From Mesorhizobium sp. M9A.F.Ca.ET.002.03.1.2 (GTDB lineage: Bacteria > Pseudomonadota > Alphaproteobacteria > Rhizobiales > Rhizobiaceae), in NCBI RefSeq assembly GCF_003952365.1, contig NZ_CP034443.1:985001-1049000 (forward strand): DNA of 64,000 nucleotides, given 5' to 3'. Positions 9,814-20,512 of the stretch are shown piece by piece. A model generated the notes under the pieces. It had not been told where the DNA came from and ran no database searches. It saw only the letters and a list, made by a program, of their open reading frames with translations. A program made the translations under genes and the position numbers. Within the stretch, counting starts at the first letter, position 1. The number at the start of each line of letters is the position of its first letter.

Positions 9814-10352
9814 GCTAGTCAGCTTCCCGATGGTTCTTTCCCGGCACGTCATGCCACAAATTGGCCCGAGCCCTATCATCACAATGCATGATTATACGTC
9901 ACCATTCCTTAGAAAATCGTTGTTTTGTGTGATTTGTGTCACGCTGATGTGGTGATCTCAAGTTCCTGCCCTGTATGCGGCAGCAGCGTTCAGGAACTTC
10001 AACTCAAACCGCACTGGAGTCCGGGTGATGTGTCTGCGTGGCTTCAACCCAGAATTCGCGCGCTGTGCGGCTCCGTGCCGAGCCGCATTCAGGTCCGCCG
10101 CGCTGGCCAACTCGATTGACCTGTCATGTGAAGCGATTTCCTGGGCGTGGGCCGCCATATACGCGCTCTCCGTGCAATGCAGTCGGAAAGATTCACCTGG
10201 GAGACCCGTAGCCCGCAACGATTTCATCACCTTATTGGAAGGAATTCGCTTTCCAAACGGTCTTTTACGCTACTTAGCATCTGGCGCAACCAGTCGTTGA
10301 GCGCTATTGCTTGCTGAGGGACATATCATGAACTCTGTAAGGGAGAAAACGC
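9814..10352. other. 539-bp intergenic region, no supported gene
   Basis: Divergent promoter region between glmM (minus) and the Cys-repeat protein (plus). It contains AT-richer sequence near 9890-9930 that may hold promoters, and overlapping short frames on both strands (about 90 codons each) without a ribosome site or protein-like composition. I see no repeat or RNA structure I can name. Confidence 0.5.
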
Positions 10353-11507
10353 ATGCTCATCCATCGAATTGCCACTTTGACGGGTCTTGTCGTCGTGACC
10401 TTGTTCCTGGCGGCGCCAGCCAATGCGCTGACCATGGCCGAATGCAGCACCAAGTATAACGCGGCCAAGGACGCCGGAACACTTGGCGGGCAGAACTGGA
10501 ACCAGTTCCGCAAGGCACAATGCGGCACCGACGCCACCGCAACCGACACCACGCCGGCCAAGGCAGACACCACCACCGACGCTGCCACCACCGACGATGC
10601 GGCACCGGGCCTGACGGCGAAGGAATGCAGCGCCAAATATCAGGCCGCGAAAGCCGCCGGCACGCTGAATGGCATGAAGTGGAACGACTTCCGCAAGAGC
10701 GAATGCGCCGCCGGCGCCAGCGCGGCGGCAGAACCCGCCGAGACGCCCAAAGCGACAGCGGCTACTGGCGACGATGCGGCACCGGGCCTGACGGCGAAGG
10801 AATGCAGCACCAAATATCAGGCCGCGAAAGCCGCCGGCACGCTGAACGGCATGAAGTGGAACGACTTCCGCAAGGCCGAATGCGCCGCCGGCGCCAGCGC
10901 GGCGGCAGAACCCGCCGAGACGCCCAAAGCGACAGCGGCTACTGGCGACGATGCGGCACCGGGCCTGACGGCGAAGGAATGCAGCACCAAATATCAGGCC
11001 GCGAAAGCCGCCGGCACGCTGAACGGCATGAAGTGGAACGACTTCCGCAAGGCCGAATGCGCCGCCGGCGCCAGCGTGGCGGCGGAACCCGCCGAGCCAA
11101 CGACCAAGGCAGCAACCGCCGACACCGGCAAAGGCCTCAGCATGGCGGACTGCAGCGCCAAGTATCAGGCGGCCAAGGCCGGCAACATGCTGAACGGCAT
11201 GAAATGGAACGACTTCCGCAAGAGTCAGTGCGGCGCCGGTGCATCCGACGACGACACCGTGCCGGCAGCCGATGAGGCAAGCTACACCAGCGACCCTCAA
11301 GCACCCACCGTCACCGCCCCCCAGGGTGTGACGTTTCCGAAGGCGATCTCCAACAAGTACAGCAGCGAAACCCCGGGCAAGGCGCGGTTGCACACCTGCC
11401 TCGACCAGTACTACGCCAACAAGGACGCCAACGCGCTGGGCGGCCTCAAGTGGATCCAGAAGGGCGGCGGCTTCTACAGCTTGTGCAATGCCAGGCTGAA
11501 GAGCTGA
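10353..11507 (+). CDS. Secreted modular protein with Cys-bounded WNDFRK repeats
   Basis: A 384-residue protein starting at an ATG with GGGAG upstream. A signal peptide (MLIHRIATLTGLVVV..., cleavage near ANA at 23-25) sends it out of the cytoplasm. The mature part consists of six related modules of about 30 residues, with consensus C-x2-KY-xAAK-xAGTLNGMKWNDFRKxxC. Two cysteines lie 26 residues apart in each (31 and 57 in the first), suggesting one disulfide per module. Ala/Pro/Thr linkers separate them. Modules 2-4 come from 177-bp tandem DNA repeats and are almost identical; module 6 at the C-terminus is the most divergent (CLDQYYANKDANALGGLKW). I recognise no named family and give no function; periplasmic or surface location is inferred. 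Confidence 0.85.
   Translation: MLIHRIATLTGLVVVTLFLAAPANALTMAECSTKYNAAKDAGTLGGQNWNQFRKAQCGTDATATDTTPAKADTTTDAATTDDAAPGLTAKECSAKYQAAKAAGTLNGMKWNDFRKSECAAGASAAAEPAETPKATAATGDDAAPGLTAKECSTKYQAAKAAGTLNGMKWNDFRKAECAAGASAAAEPAETPKATAATGDDAAPGLTAKECSTKYQAAKAAGTLNGMKWNDFRKAECAAGASVAAEPAEPTTKAATADTGKGLSMADCSAKYQAAKAGNMLNGMKWNDFRKSQCGAGASDDDTVPAADEASYTSDPQAPTVTAPQGVTFPKAISNKYSSETPGKARLHTCLDQYYANKDANALGGLKWIQKGGGFYSLCNARLKS
10593..11090 (+). repeat. Three 177-bp tandem repeats inside the modular protein gene
   Basis: The sequence GACGATGCGGCACCGGGCC recurs at 10593, 10770 and 10947, exactly 177 bp (59 codons) apart. The copies are nearly identical; the third diverges in its linker after about 145 bp. 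The repeat keeps the reading frame, so unequal crossing-over would add or remove whole modules. Confidence 0.95.
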
Positions 11508-11533
11508 TTTAGCGAACTTCGATCCTGATCAGG

Positions 11534-11570
11534 AACCCCGTGGCCTTTCCGGGCCGCGGGGTTCTCTTTT
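11534..11570 (+). terminator. Terminator of the modular protein gene
   Basis: A 12-bp stem, AACCCCGTGGCC with GGCCGCGGGGTT (one G-T pair) and a 6-base loop, followed by CTCTTTT, 27 bp after the stop. Confidence 0.9.
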
Positions 11571-11665
11571 GGCAGATGGTCGCTCGTTGACTGACCAAAC
11601 TGAAAGAGGCTTATGGGCAGGTCACTGCCGGCCCCACCTCCACCCGCCATCTCCAACAGCTGCGA

Positions 11666-11770
11666 CTAAAGCGCGTCGCGTCTGAAGGGATTCATGCGAC
11701 GCGCTTTAAGTCGTTGTTTTTATGCATGTCGTTATCCCAAAACCGCTGCGCACTTTTGGGCGACATGCAT
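11666..11770 (-). repeat. Intergenic repeat family A, copy 2 (reversed)
   Basis: Reverse-oriented copy of the 105-bp element, running CTAAAGCGCGTCGCG ... GCGACGCGCTTTAAG ... GACATGCAT. The rest of the 556-bp gap between the modular protein gene and ftsH holds a terminator on each side and the palindromic stretch at 11799-11842; I see no gene. Confidence 0.8.
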
Positions 11771-11798
11771 TAGCCCAATCCCCACCACGCCCTCGTCG

Positions 11799-11842
11799 AT
11801 CCCAGGGCGGAGCAAGGAGCGAAGCGGCGCAGACCCTGGGAT
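11799..11842. repeat. Palindromic intergenic element
   Basis: ATCCCAGGG (11799-11807) pairs with CCCTGGGAT (11834-11842) around a purine-rich GGAGCAAGGAGCGAAGCGG loop. It lies in the non-coding region next to repeat A and looks like a third class of short palindromic repeat. No second copy is in this window. Confidence 0.5.
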
Positions 11843-12010
11843 GTGACGAAGGGAGAAATGTTTCGGCCAATCTCGTGGTCTGCGATTTTGCCCCTGAAAG
11901 GAACTATTGACGCTCGTGCCACCGTCACGGTGGATTCGCTTCGCGAACCGTTCCTCGTCATTCTGCAAGACTTCAAGCCACGCCGATCGGCAGCTACCCT
12001 CCAAAGAAGA

Positions 12011-12036
12011 AACGCCGCGGTCAGAGCCGCGGCGTT
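12011..12036 (-). terminator. ftsH terminator
   Basis: A perfect 10-bp stem, AACGCCGCGG with CCGCGGCGTT (12011-12020 and 12027-12036), followed on the minus strand by a T/C-rich run, 28 bp after the ftsH stop. Confidence 0.8.
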
Positions 12037-12063
12037 TTCGAAATCAACCTGCTGGGCCGGCCC

Positions 12064-13992
<1,929 letters not shown>

Positions 13993-14115
13993 CAATTGTC
14001 CCGTTGGCGTCCGCTGGCGGACACGCGTCGTGAGAGGAAACTTGGGTCTAACATAGGGATGGCGCCCTCCCTTGCCAAGCAGAACAGCATGTCGCGGTTA
14101 AGCTTTCGCCCATGA

Positions 14116-15552
14116 TCAACCGGCAGTGTGGCCGCTGAAAGGCACGGCTGGAACGAGCGGCGCACCGATCAGCGCGGCGACAGTCCTGGCCGGCGCCAGA
14201 TCGAAGGACGGCAGGAAGCGGGCGAAGGGCGCAACAACCGGACATGCCGCCATTCGTGACGAGACCCGGCTGTCCTGCACCAGACCGAGGCATTCGCCAG
14301 GATATTCGCTAAGGTATTCGCTTGAGCGCCACAGCGCCGGCTCGGCCGCCAGGGCGGCTCGCACAAGGCTTGGCGGCGTGCCGTCGTCGGCAATTGCCCG
14401 TTTTGCGGCACGAGCCGCGCCCAATGGCGCGATCAGGGGCGGCGCGATCAAAAATGCACCTGGCTTGTCGCCCAATGTGATCCTCCGGCGACCGTCCCAG
14501 AGGGCATTGTCCGCGGCCGGAGCCGCGGGCGGCAGGTTGCGGGTTTCGCGACGCAGGAAGATGCCGGTACGCCGCGCATCGACCACCGTCCGCGACAATG
14601 TGGCGCAAAATGGGGTGGCGCAAAATGGGATTGAGCCAAACGGCCCCGCCCTCAGCCGGTCGAGCAGCGCCTCGCTGCGAGCCTGGTCGGGCAGAAAGGC
14701 AACGCCGCCGACAGTTGCCAGCAGGATGCGCAGCGCATAAACGGCCGCCGGCTCGTCTCCGGCCGCGGCAAAGCCCGGATCGAGACGGATAAGGCCGTCG
14801 GCGGGCTTACTGGCGAAGCCACGGATCAGCGCCGCCGCGCGATGGCCAAGCTGTTCGCGCTCCACGGCAGCCCGCGCGGCCAGCGCTATCGCGTCTCCCA
14901 TGCGCTGCGCACCATTGCCATCGGCAAGTGCTGCGCGGATGCGCGGCCGCTCGAAAGCCTCGTCTTCATTGGTCGGATCTTCGGCCCAGCCGACATTTGC
15001 GCGCCGCAGGACGTCGCGCAGCGTCGCACGCCGTGTGCCGAGGAGCGGCCGTGCGATCCAGATCCGCCAGTCGTAAAGGGTTGCGGGCGCCATGCCGGCA
15101 AGGCCTCGCCCCCCGTCGCGGGCGCCATCGTCGCGGACTTGCCGCATCAGCACAGTCTCGGCCTGATCGTCGGCAGTGTGGCCGGTCAGGATCAGGCCGA
15201 TGCCTTCCGCCCGCGCCGCCTCGGCCAGCAGCCGGTAGCGTGCCTCCCGCGCGGCAGCCGGCAGGCCTGTCGACGGCTTGCGTCCGGACCAGACCAGGAT
15301 GCGGTGGGCAATGCCGCGCCCGGCGCAAAGCCTGGCCACGGCTTGCGCTTCCGCCGCCGCGCCCGGCCGCAAACCGTGATCGATCGTCACAGCCAGCAAT
15401 TTCGTTGCCGGCGCGGTACGGTCGAGGTGATCTTTGAGGAGAAGGAGGAGGGCGGTCGAGTCGCTGCCGCCGGACACGGCTGCAAGAACGCCGTTGGTAA
15501 AGTCGATCTGCGAAAAATCCGAAACCTTAGGCTCGGTTTCGAGCGTCAGCAC
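14116..15552 (-). CDS. tilS: tRNA(Ile)-lysidine synthetase
   Basis: Cytosolic enzyme that attaches lysine to C34 of the CAU-anticodon tRNA(Ile), changing its decoding from AUG to AUA. The ATP-binding SGGSDS loop is at residues 27-32, with LTGHTADDQAETVLMR further on, both diagnostic. The 478 residues include a degenerate, poorly conserved C-terminal half, normal for alphaproteobacteria. It contains short internal duplications (PFCAT twice; SEYLSEYPGE). The start is a GTG at 15552 that overlaps the last 7 bases of ybgF, implying translational coupling. It lies between ybgF and ftsH in the conserved envelope cluster. Confidence 0.93.
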   Translation of the reverse strand: MLTLETEPKVSDFSQIDFTNGVLAAVSGGSDSTALLLLLKDHLDRTAPATKLLAVTIDHGLRPGAAAEAQAVARLCAGRGIAHRILVWSGRKPSTGLPAAAREARYRLLAEAARAEGIGLILTGHTADDQAETVLMRQVRDDGARDGGRGLAGMAPATLYDWRIWIARPLLGTRRATLRDVLRRANVGWAEDPTNEDEAFERPRIRAALADGNGAQRMGDAIALAARAAVEREQLGHRAAALIRGFASKPADGLIRLDPGFAAAGDEPAAVYALRILLATVGGVAFLPDQARSEALLDRLRAGPFGSIPFCATPFCATLSRTVVDARRTGIFLRRETRNLPPAAPAADNALWDGRRRITLGDKPGAFLIAPPLIAPLGAARAAKRAIADDGTPPSLVRAALAAEPALWRSSEYLSEYPGECLGLVQDSRVSSRMAACPVVAPFARFLPSFDLAPARTVAALIGAPLVPAVPFSGHTAG

Positions 15553-16640
15553 GCCGCGAGCGCCCTTTCCTGCTTGACGCGTTCCTTGAGCGCGCCGGAA
15601 ACGTTGGGATAGCGTTTGCCGATCTCGCCGAAAGTGGCGCAGGCCACGTCGCGCTGGTTCAATCCGACCAGCGACACACCGAGCTTCAGCAGCATGTCGG
15701 GAGCCTTCTTGGCCTTCGGATAGTCCTTGCTGGCCGCCAGGAAAGTCTCGGCCGCGTCGCGGTATTTCTGCTGGCCGAGCAGCGACTCACCCAGCCAGTA
15801 ATGCGCGTCCGCCGCCTTGGCGTCCCTGGGGAAGCGGGCGATATGGTCGCGAAAACCCTGTTCGGCGGTATTGTAGTCGCCCGACAGAATGAACTGGTAG
15901 GAGTTGCGGTAAAGCTCCTCCGGGTCGTCGGTGGCGGGCAGCGCCGCGACCACCGTGTCGTCGGGCTTGCCGGTCTGCGTCCCAGTGGCTTGGCCGCCGG
16001 CGGCTTGGTCGCCGGGGATGGGGTCGGTGCTCTGCGCCGGTGCATGCGCTTGCGGTTTGCCGTCGGAGTCGACAACGTTGCCGTTCTTGTCGACGGTGAT
16101 GGTGCCGAACGTCTTCGGCGGCGCGCCCTGGATGACCGTGCCGGGTTCGCCTGTCGGCGATTCGACGATGACCTCCTGGCCGCCATCGGGCGGTGTGCCC
16201 GCATCGGCCGGCGCGTGCGTCGCCGGGGCCTCGGCGACGCTGCCGTCGGTCTCGGTGGTGGCGTCCGACTTCTTCTGCTCGCCTGGTTGCTGCGCGCCTT
16301 GCGAACCGCCTTCCAGCTGCTGGAAGCGGAACTCGTTGTCTTCCTGCTGCTTGCGGATCTGCTCCTGCATTTGCAGGACCTGGAAGTTGAGCTCCTCGAT
16401 CCTGCCGTTCATCTGCCGGAGCTGTTCCTGAAGCGCCGTAGCGCTGGTGCCGTCCTGCGCGAATTGAACCTGATCCGGCTTCTCGCTGGGCTTTTCACCG
16501 AAAACGCCGGGCAGGTTGATCTTGGGCAAATGGAAGGAAAGACCGCCTTTCGACGGCTGCTCGGTGCCGCTTGCCGGGGCGGCGACGCTTGTTAGGAGCA
16601 GCAGCGCAAGCGTGCCGCTCAAGACCGATCTGAAATGCAT
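15546..16640 (-). CDS. ybgF: Cell division coordinator CpoB / YbgF
   Basis: Periplasmic Tol-Pal accessory protein that in E. coli coordinates peptidoglycan synthesis with outer-membrane constriction. The 364-residue product has a signal peptide (MHFRSVLSGTLALLLL, cleavage near 25). It then has a trimerising coiled coil (LQEQLRQMNGRIEELNFQV and EQIRKQQEDNEFRFQ, about 70-110), a long Pro/Gly/Thr linker, and C-terminal TPR repeats (from about 245: DPEELYRNSYQFILSGDY). The linker is longer than in E. coli. It is separated from pal by a strong terminator and shares a 7-bp overlap with tilS downstream. Confidence 0.92.
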   Translation of the reverse strand: MHFRSVLSGTLALLLLTSVAAPASGTEQPSKGGLSFHLPKINLPGVFGEKPSEKPDQVQFAQDGTSATALQEQLRQMNGRIEELNFQVLQMQEQIRKQQEDNEFRFQQLEGGSQGAQQPGEQKKSDATTETDGSVAEAPATHAPADAGTPPDGGQEVIVESPTGEPGTVIQGAPPKTFGTITVDKNGNVVDSDGKPQAHAPAQSTDPIPGDQAAGGQATGTQTGKPDDTVVAALPATDDPEELYRNSYQFILSGDYNTAEQGFRDHIARFPRDAKAADAHYWLGESLLGQQKYRDAAETFLAASKDYPKAKKAPDMLLKLGVSLVGLNQRDVACATFGEIGKRYPNVSGALKERVKQERALAAC

Positions 16641-16778
16641 GTGCCTCTCGCCGTGAAATTGTTGGCCTGTTGCGCGCCTTCCGATCAGGATGGACCGTCA
16701 GGCTTCTCGGCTCTTAGCAGGCCGCAGGACTTCGGCCAAATTTTGTTTCAAGGCTCATATCCGGGCTCCGGACATGAA

Positions 16779-16800
16779 AAAGGCGGCCGCAGCCGCCTTT
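16779..16800 (-). terminator. pal terminator
   Basis: A 9-bp stem, AAAGGCGGC with GCCGCCTTT, and a 4-base loop, with five T following on the minus strand, 27 bp after the pal stop. It separates tol-pal transcription from ybgF-tilS. Confidence 0.85.
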
Positions 16801-16827
16801 CGCACATATGTGTTGCATTTCTGCCGA

Positions 16828-17334
16828 TCAAGAACCGGCGCCGCTGAGCGTGGTGACGGCGCGACGGTTCTGCGACCAGCAGGAGATGTCGTCGCAGACC
16901 GCGACCGGACGCTCCTTGCCGTAGGAAATGGTCTTCAGGCGCTGGGCGGCAACACCCCTGGCGACGAGGAAGTCGCGGGTGGCGGCCGCACGGCGGGCGC
17001 CGAGCGCCAGGTTGTATTCGCGTGTGCCGCGCTCGTCGGCATGGCCCTCGATGACGATGGCGTACTGCCCGTATTGGTTCAGCCACTGCGCCTGGCGCGA
17101 AAGCGTCGTCTGCGCGTCGGCGCGGATCGAGGACGAATCCGTGTCGAAGAAGATGCGGTCGCCGATGTTGACGGTGAAGTCCTGGGCCGATCCGGGCGTT
17201 GCCGCGCCGGCACCGCTGAGGCCGAGATCGGCGGCGCTGTTCGGGGTCTTCTTCGAAGCGCAACCGGCGATGGCGAGTGACGCCACCAGTGCAATCATCA
17301 CCGGGCTTCTGGTAAGTGCTGCGATACGGCCCAT
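16828..17334 (-). CDS. pal: Peptidoglycan-associated lipoprotein Pal
   Basis: Outer-membrane lipoprotein that binds peptidoglycan and, with TolB, links the outer membrane to the Tol motor. The product is 168 residues. The lipoprotein signal ends in IAGC (lipobox Cys near residue 24). An OmpA-like domain follows, with VNIGDRIFFDTDSSSI and VIEGHADERGTREYNLALG; the NLALGxRRA helix contacts peptidoglycan. The start at 17334 has GAAGGAGAG 6 bases upstream. A second ATG at 17367 (MKSLELRRR) also has GGAGG and cannot be excluded. It is separated from tolB by an inserted four-helix-bundle gene. Confidence 0.95.
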   Translation of the reverse strand: MGRIAALTRSPVMIALVASLAIAGCASKKTPNSAADLGLSGAGAATPGSAQDFTVNIGDRIFFDTDSSSIRADAQTTLSRQAQWLNQYGQYAIVIEGHADERGTREYNLALGARRAAATRDFLVARGVAAQRLKTISYGKERPVAVCDDISCWSQNRRAVTTLSGAGS

Positions 17335-17537
17335 GCCGCCTCTCCTTCGCAATTCGAGTGATTTCATTGATCCTCCAGTAACCACGTTTGGGTTAACCGG
17401 CATTCAAGAAACACGGTTAAAAATTGGTTGCGGCTGCCGTCCGCAGCCGTTTTGCCCCAAGGGACAACAGGGGTCACAATGCGCGCGGACCGTAGGCGGA
17501 AATACGGCCAAAACGCGACCAAGGCGTGGAAAGGAGC

Positions 17538-17582
17538 GAATTGAAGAATTGAAGAATTGAGGAATCGAAGAAACTGAAGAGA
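17538..17582. repeat. Left inverted repeat of the four-helix-bundle cassette
   Basis: Tandem GAATT-GAA units (GAATTGAAGAATTGAAGAAT, then TGAGGAATCGAAG) beside the four-helix-bundle gene. Its mirror is at 17965-17996: the reverse complement of that segment reads GAATTGAAGAATTGAAGAAT again. The two arms bracket the gene exactly, on the 3' side here. Confidence 0.85.
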
Positions 17583-17586
17583 GAGA

Positions 17587-17964
17587 TCACTTTAGCTTCT
17601 CTCTCAGATTCACCAGCATACCGTAGATATGGGCGTAGGATTGCAGCCATTCGTCGCGTTGCGCTTGCGTGGTGTATCCAAGGTCGAACGCGTACGAAAT
17701 CCATGTCTCCACTTCACTGCATGACCCCATAGCCATCGAAATGAAACGCGCGAATTCAAGCTTAGAGTGGGTCTGTTTGGCAAATCCCTCAGCCAAATTG
17801 GCGCAGATCCCCTTGCTGGAACGGCGCAATTGATCGGCTAGCGCGTATTGCTCCATTTTGGGGAAGGCAAGCGTGGCTTTGTGCACCTCAAGAGAAACCG
17901 AATAAGCACGCTTATAGACCTCGAGATCCTTCGCTCGCTTAATATAGCCCCCTGCCTTCTCCAT
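17587..17964 (-). CDS. Four-helix-bundle protein (23S rRNA intervening-sequence / S23 family)
   Basis: A 125-residue all-alpha protein. The signature DLEVYKRAYSVSLEVHKATL, RRSSKGICANLAEGF and a final helical region with YAFDLGYTT are typical of the IVS-protein / four-helix-bundle family, first found in insertions of 23S rRNA genes and related in fold to the Avd protein of diversity-generating retroelements. The role is unknown; nucleic-acid binding is suggested by the basic surface. It sits between tolB and pal, within a cassette bounded by inverted GAATTGAA repeats. Its ATG at 17964 has GAAGAG from the repeat as its only ribosome site. Base composition is clearly more AT-rich than the tol genes, consistent with a late insertion. 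Confidence 0.9.
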   Translation of the reverse strand: MEKAGGYIKRAKDLEVYKRAYSVSLEVHKATLAFPKMEQYALADQLRRSSKGICANLAEGFAKQTHSKLEFARFISMAMGSCSEVETWISYAFDLGYTTQAQRDEWLQSYAHIYGMLVNLREKLK

Positions 17965-17996
17965 CTCTTCAATTCTTCAATTCTTCAATTCCTCTC
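17965..17996. repeat. Right inverted repeat of the four-helix-bundle cassette
   Basis: TCTCTTCAATTCTTCAATTC continuing to 17996, the mirror of the left arm. It lies between the tolB stop (17997-17999) and the ATG of the four-helix-bundle gene (17964), so it forms the whole 32-bp gap. Confidence 0.85.
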
Positions 17997-19307
17997 TTAT
18001 TCCAAGAGCGGCGACCATGCCGGGTCCGATGCGAAATTCGTGGTCGGGATCGGCTGTTCGTTGCGACCGGTGAGATCGACCGAAACGAGCTTCGGCCCGC
18101 CGGCTGAATCGCGGAAGAACATCAGCACCCGGCCGTTGGGCGCCCAGGTCGGCCCCTCCTGCTGGAAGCCTGTCGAAAGGATGCGCTCGCCCGAACCGTC
18201 GATGCGCATGACGCCGATCTGGAATTCGCCGGCGGTCTGCTTGGTGAAGGCGATGAGATCGCCGCGCGGCGACCACACCGGCGTCGAATAGACACCGTCA
18301 CCGAAGGAGATGCGGGTCTGGCCCGAACCGTCGGCGCCCATCACGTAGATCTGCGCGCGGCCGCCGCGGTCGGAGGTGAACACCACCTTGCTGCCATCCG
18401 GCGAATAGGACGGCGAGGTGTCGATCGCCGTCGAATTGGTGAGCCTGGTCGTCGAGCGGCTTCTCAGGTCCATGGCGAAGATGTTGGAATTGCCGTCCTC
18501 GCGCAGCAGGCTCATGATCACCTTCTGGCCGTCGGGCGAAAAGCGCGGCGCAAAGGTCATGCCGGGAAAATTGCCGACCAGTTCGCGCTGTCCGGTTTCG
18601 ATCTGCAAGAGATAAACCCGCGGCTGGCCGCTTTCATAGGACATGTAGGTGATTTCCTGCCGGTTCGGCGAGAAACGCGGGGTCAGCACGATCGACCTGC
18701 CATCCGACAGGTAGCGGACGTTGGCGCCATCCTGGTCCATGATGGCGAGCCGCTTCTTGCGCGCATTCTTGGCGCCCGATTCGTCGATGAAGACGACGCG
18801 CGTGTCGAAATAACCCTTCTCGCCGGTCAGCCGCTCATAGATGGCGTCGGCGATGATATGGGCGACGCGCCTCGTATTGGCGTCGTTGGCGAAGAACTGC
18901 TCACCGGACATCTGCTGGCCGGCAAAGGTGTCCCACAGCCTGTACTGGGCGCGGACGCGGCCGTCGGCCTCCTTGCTGACGCTGCCGGTCACCAATGCTT
19001 GCGCATTGATCACCTTCCAGTCTTCGAAGCGCGGCGTCGCGTCCGGGTTCGAGATCTTCTCGATGAAGGCGCTCTTGTCGATCGGCGCGAACAGGCCGGA
19101 GCGCTTCAGGTCTGCGCTGACGATGCCGGAAATCTCCGCGCCCAGCGCATCGCCGCCCTGGAAATCGGTGATGGCGATCGGCAGCGGCTCGACATTGCCT
19201 TTGTTGACGTTGAGCTCAACGAGCGCCCGCGCCGGCAAGGTAGCGGCGGCAGTCATGCCCAGCGCCATCGCTGCGATCATCAGGAGCGGCTTGAGGATGG
19301 ATTTCAT
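17997..19307 (-). CDS. tolB: Tol-Pal system protein TolB
   Basis: Periplasmic beta-propeller that cycles between Pal and TolA during outer-membrane constriction. The 436-residue precursor has a signal peptide ([17 protein letters not shown]..., cleavage near ARA at 28). The N-terminal alpha/beta domain ([18 protein letters not shown]; the first residues after cleavage form the TolA box) is followed by WD40-like PD40 repeats with the recurrent [15 protein letters not shown] and [13 protein letters not shown] motifs. The last residues [10 protein letters not shown] end right at the inverted repeat of the inserted cassette. It lies 40 bp downstream of tolA on the same strand. Confidence 0.96.
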   Translation of the reverse strand: MKSILKPLLMIAAMALGMTAAATLPARALVELNVNKGNVEPLPIAITDFQGGDALGAEISGIVSADLKRSGLFAPIDKSAFIEKISNPDATPRFEDWKVINAQALVTGSVSKEADGRVRAQYRLWDTFAGQQMSGEQFFANDANTRRVAHIIADAIYERLTGEKGYFDTRVVFIDESGAKNARKKRLAIMDQDGANVRYLSDGRSIVLTPRFSPNRQEITYMSYESGQPRVYLLQIETGQRELVGNFPGMTFAPRFSPDGQKVIMSLLREDGNSNIFAMDLRSRSTTRLTNSTAIDTSPSYSPDGSKVVFTSDRGGRAQIYVMGADGSGQTRISFGDGVYSTPVWSPRGDLIAFTKQTAGEFQIGVMRIDGSGERILSTGFQQEGPTWAPNGRVLMFFRDSAGGPKLVSVDLTGRNEQPIPTTNFASDPAWSPLLE

Positions 19308-19347
19308 GTCTTCTCGCTTCTCTTCAATGATTCAATGGGCGCCAGGC

Positions 19348-20505
19348 CTAGAGGCCGAGCATCTCCCTCGGATCGAAAGTGACCCGAACGTCGGCCCAGA
19401 TGTCTTGTTTGCCGGCGGGAACTTGCAGGCCGGCGACATCGCATTTCTGAACCGCGCGAACTGCACTTTCGTCAAACGGACGATTTCCGCTGGACTTTTC
19501 GACGGATGGCCGTCCGTCGAGCTTGCCGGAAGCGTCCAGGTTGAACCGGACTACGACTATGAAATTCTCGGAACCCTCGAGCCCTACCGGCAGTGTCCAG
19601 CAACCGCCAAGCTGGGCCTCCAATGCCCCCTGTTCCGATCTCGAAAGCTTCTGGCCCTGATCCTTGTTGCCACCGAGCGACGCCTGCTGGGTCGAGCGCT
19701 TGGCGCCGCCGCCGGATGGCTTCTGCTTGTTGAGAAGTGCGGAAATCTCGTCGGCGTTGAATTGCTTGTCATCCGACTTCGGCTTGGACGAGGCTTCCTT
19801 GACCGGCTTGTCGGCGTTCTTGCGCTCCGGCGCCTTGGCGCTTTCGGCCTGGGCCGGTTGCGGCTTCGGTCGCGCCTGCGGCGCCGGCGCCGAATCCGGA
19901 AGCTGCGTCTCCTCGGTTGGCGGCTCCTGGGCAATGGCCTCGGCGACGGCGTCGGGTTTGACCTCCGGCTGCGGGTCGATGGCGGCGGTCTTGTCCTGCG
20001 GTGGGGCCGGCGCCGGCTCCTTGGCCGGTGTCGGTTTTGGCTCCGCCTGCTTGACCGGTTCGGGCTTCACCTCTTCCTTCGGCTGCGGGACCGGTGCGAC
20101 CTCCGTCGCCGGAACAGGCTTGGGTTGCTCCTTCGGCTTCGGCACGTCCTCGGGCTTCGGCTTTTCGACCGGGGTTGGCGCGGGTGGCGGCGCCTCTGCC
20201 AGATCGACCGGCTTCGGCTTGGCTTCCGGCGTTATCGGCTTTTCCGTATCGACACTGTTCTCGCCGACCTTCTGGGCATCGGGAACGATATCCGGTCGCC
20301 TGGTCGGCGTCGGCGCCGGCTTTTCATGCACCACGGCTTTCTTGTCGCCCTGCAGAACCTGCGCCATCGCCTCCATGGGCACGATATCGACCGACACCGA
20401 TTCAGCGTCGGACGCAGGCATGGCAGGCGGCGAGGACAGCGTGAACAGCCCGAAGGCAATCGCCACCGTATGCAAGATCACCGATGTGGTGAGGCCGGTC
20501 CTCAT
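19348..20505 (-). CDS. tolA: Tol-Pal envelope protein TolA
   Basis: Inner-membrane-anchored protein that spans the periplasm and transmits TolQR proton-motive force to TolB-Pal. The 385-residue product has one N-terminal membrane helix (about 6-26) with the conserved SVxLH (TSVILHTVAIAFGLF). A very long Pro/Lys/Glu/Ala-rich domain follows (about 60-265). The C-terminal TolA/TonB-like domain (about 285-385: LGGCWTLPVGLEG, VVVRFNLDASGKL) contains Cys294-type and downstream Cys residues typical of this fold. It is 7 bp downstream of tolR. The middle domain is low-complexity and length-variable between relatives. Confidence 0.94.
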   Translation of the reverse strand: MRTGLTTSVILHTVAIAFGLFTLSSPPAMPASDAESVSVDIVPMEAMAQVLQGDKKAVVHEKPAPTPTRRPDIVPDAQKVGENSVDTEKPITPEAKPKPVDLAEAPPPAPTPVEKPKPEDVPKPKEQPKPVPATEVAPVPQPKEEVKPEPVKQAEPKPTPAKEPAPAPPQDKTAAIDPQPEVKPDAVAEAIAQEPPTEETQLPDSAPAPQARPKPQPAQAESAKAPERKNADKPVKEASSKPKSDDKQFNADEISALLNKQKPSGGGAKRSTQQASLGGNKDQGQKLSRSEQGALEAQLGGCWTLPVGLEGSENFIVVVRFNLDASGKLDGRPSVEKSSGNRPFDESAVRAVQKCDVAGLQVPAGKQDIWADVRVTFDPREMLGL

Positions 20506-20512
20506 CTTGCGT

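Noticed and set aside
9958..10300. Two overlapping frames of about 90 codons upstream of the modular protein gene
   Set aside because: They are on opposite strands, lack ribosome sites and show no protein-like patterns; left as intergenic.
17965..17999. Rho-independent terminator after tolB
   Set aside because: The sequence is a TTCAATTC tandem repeat without a GC stem; it is better explained as the arm of the inserted cassette.
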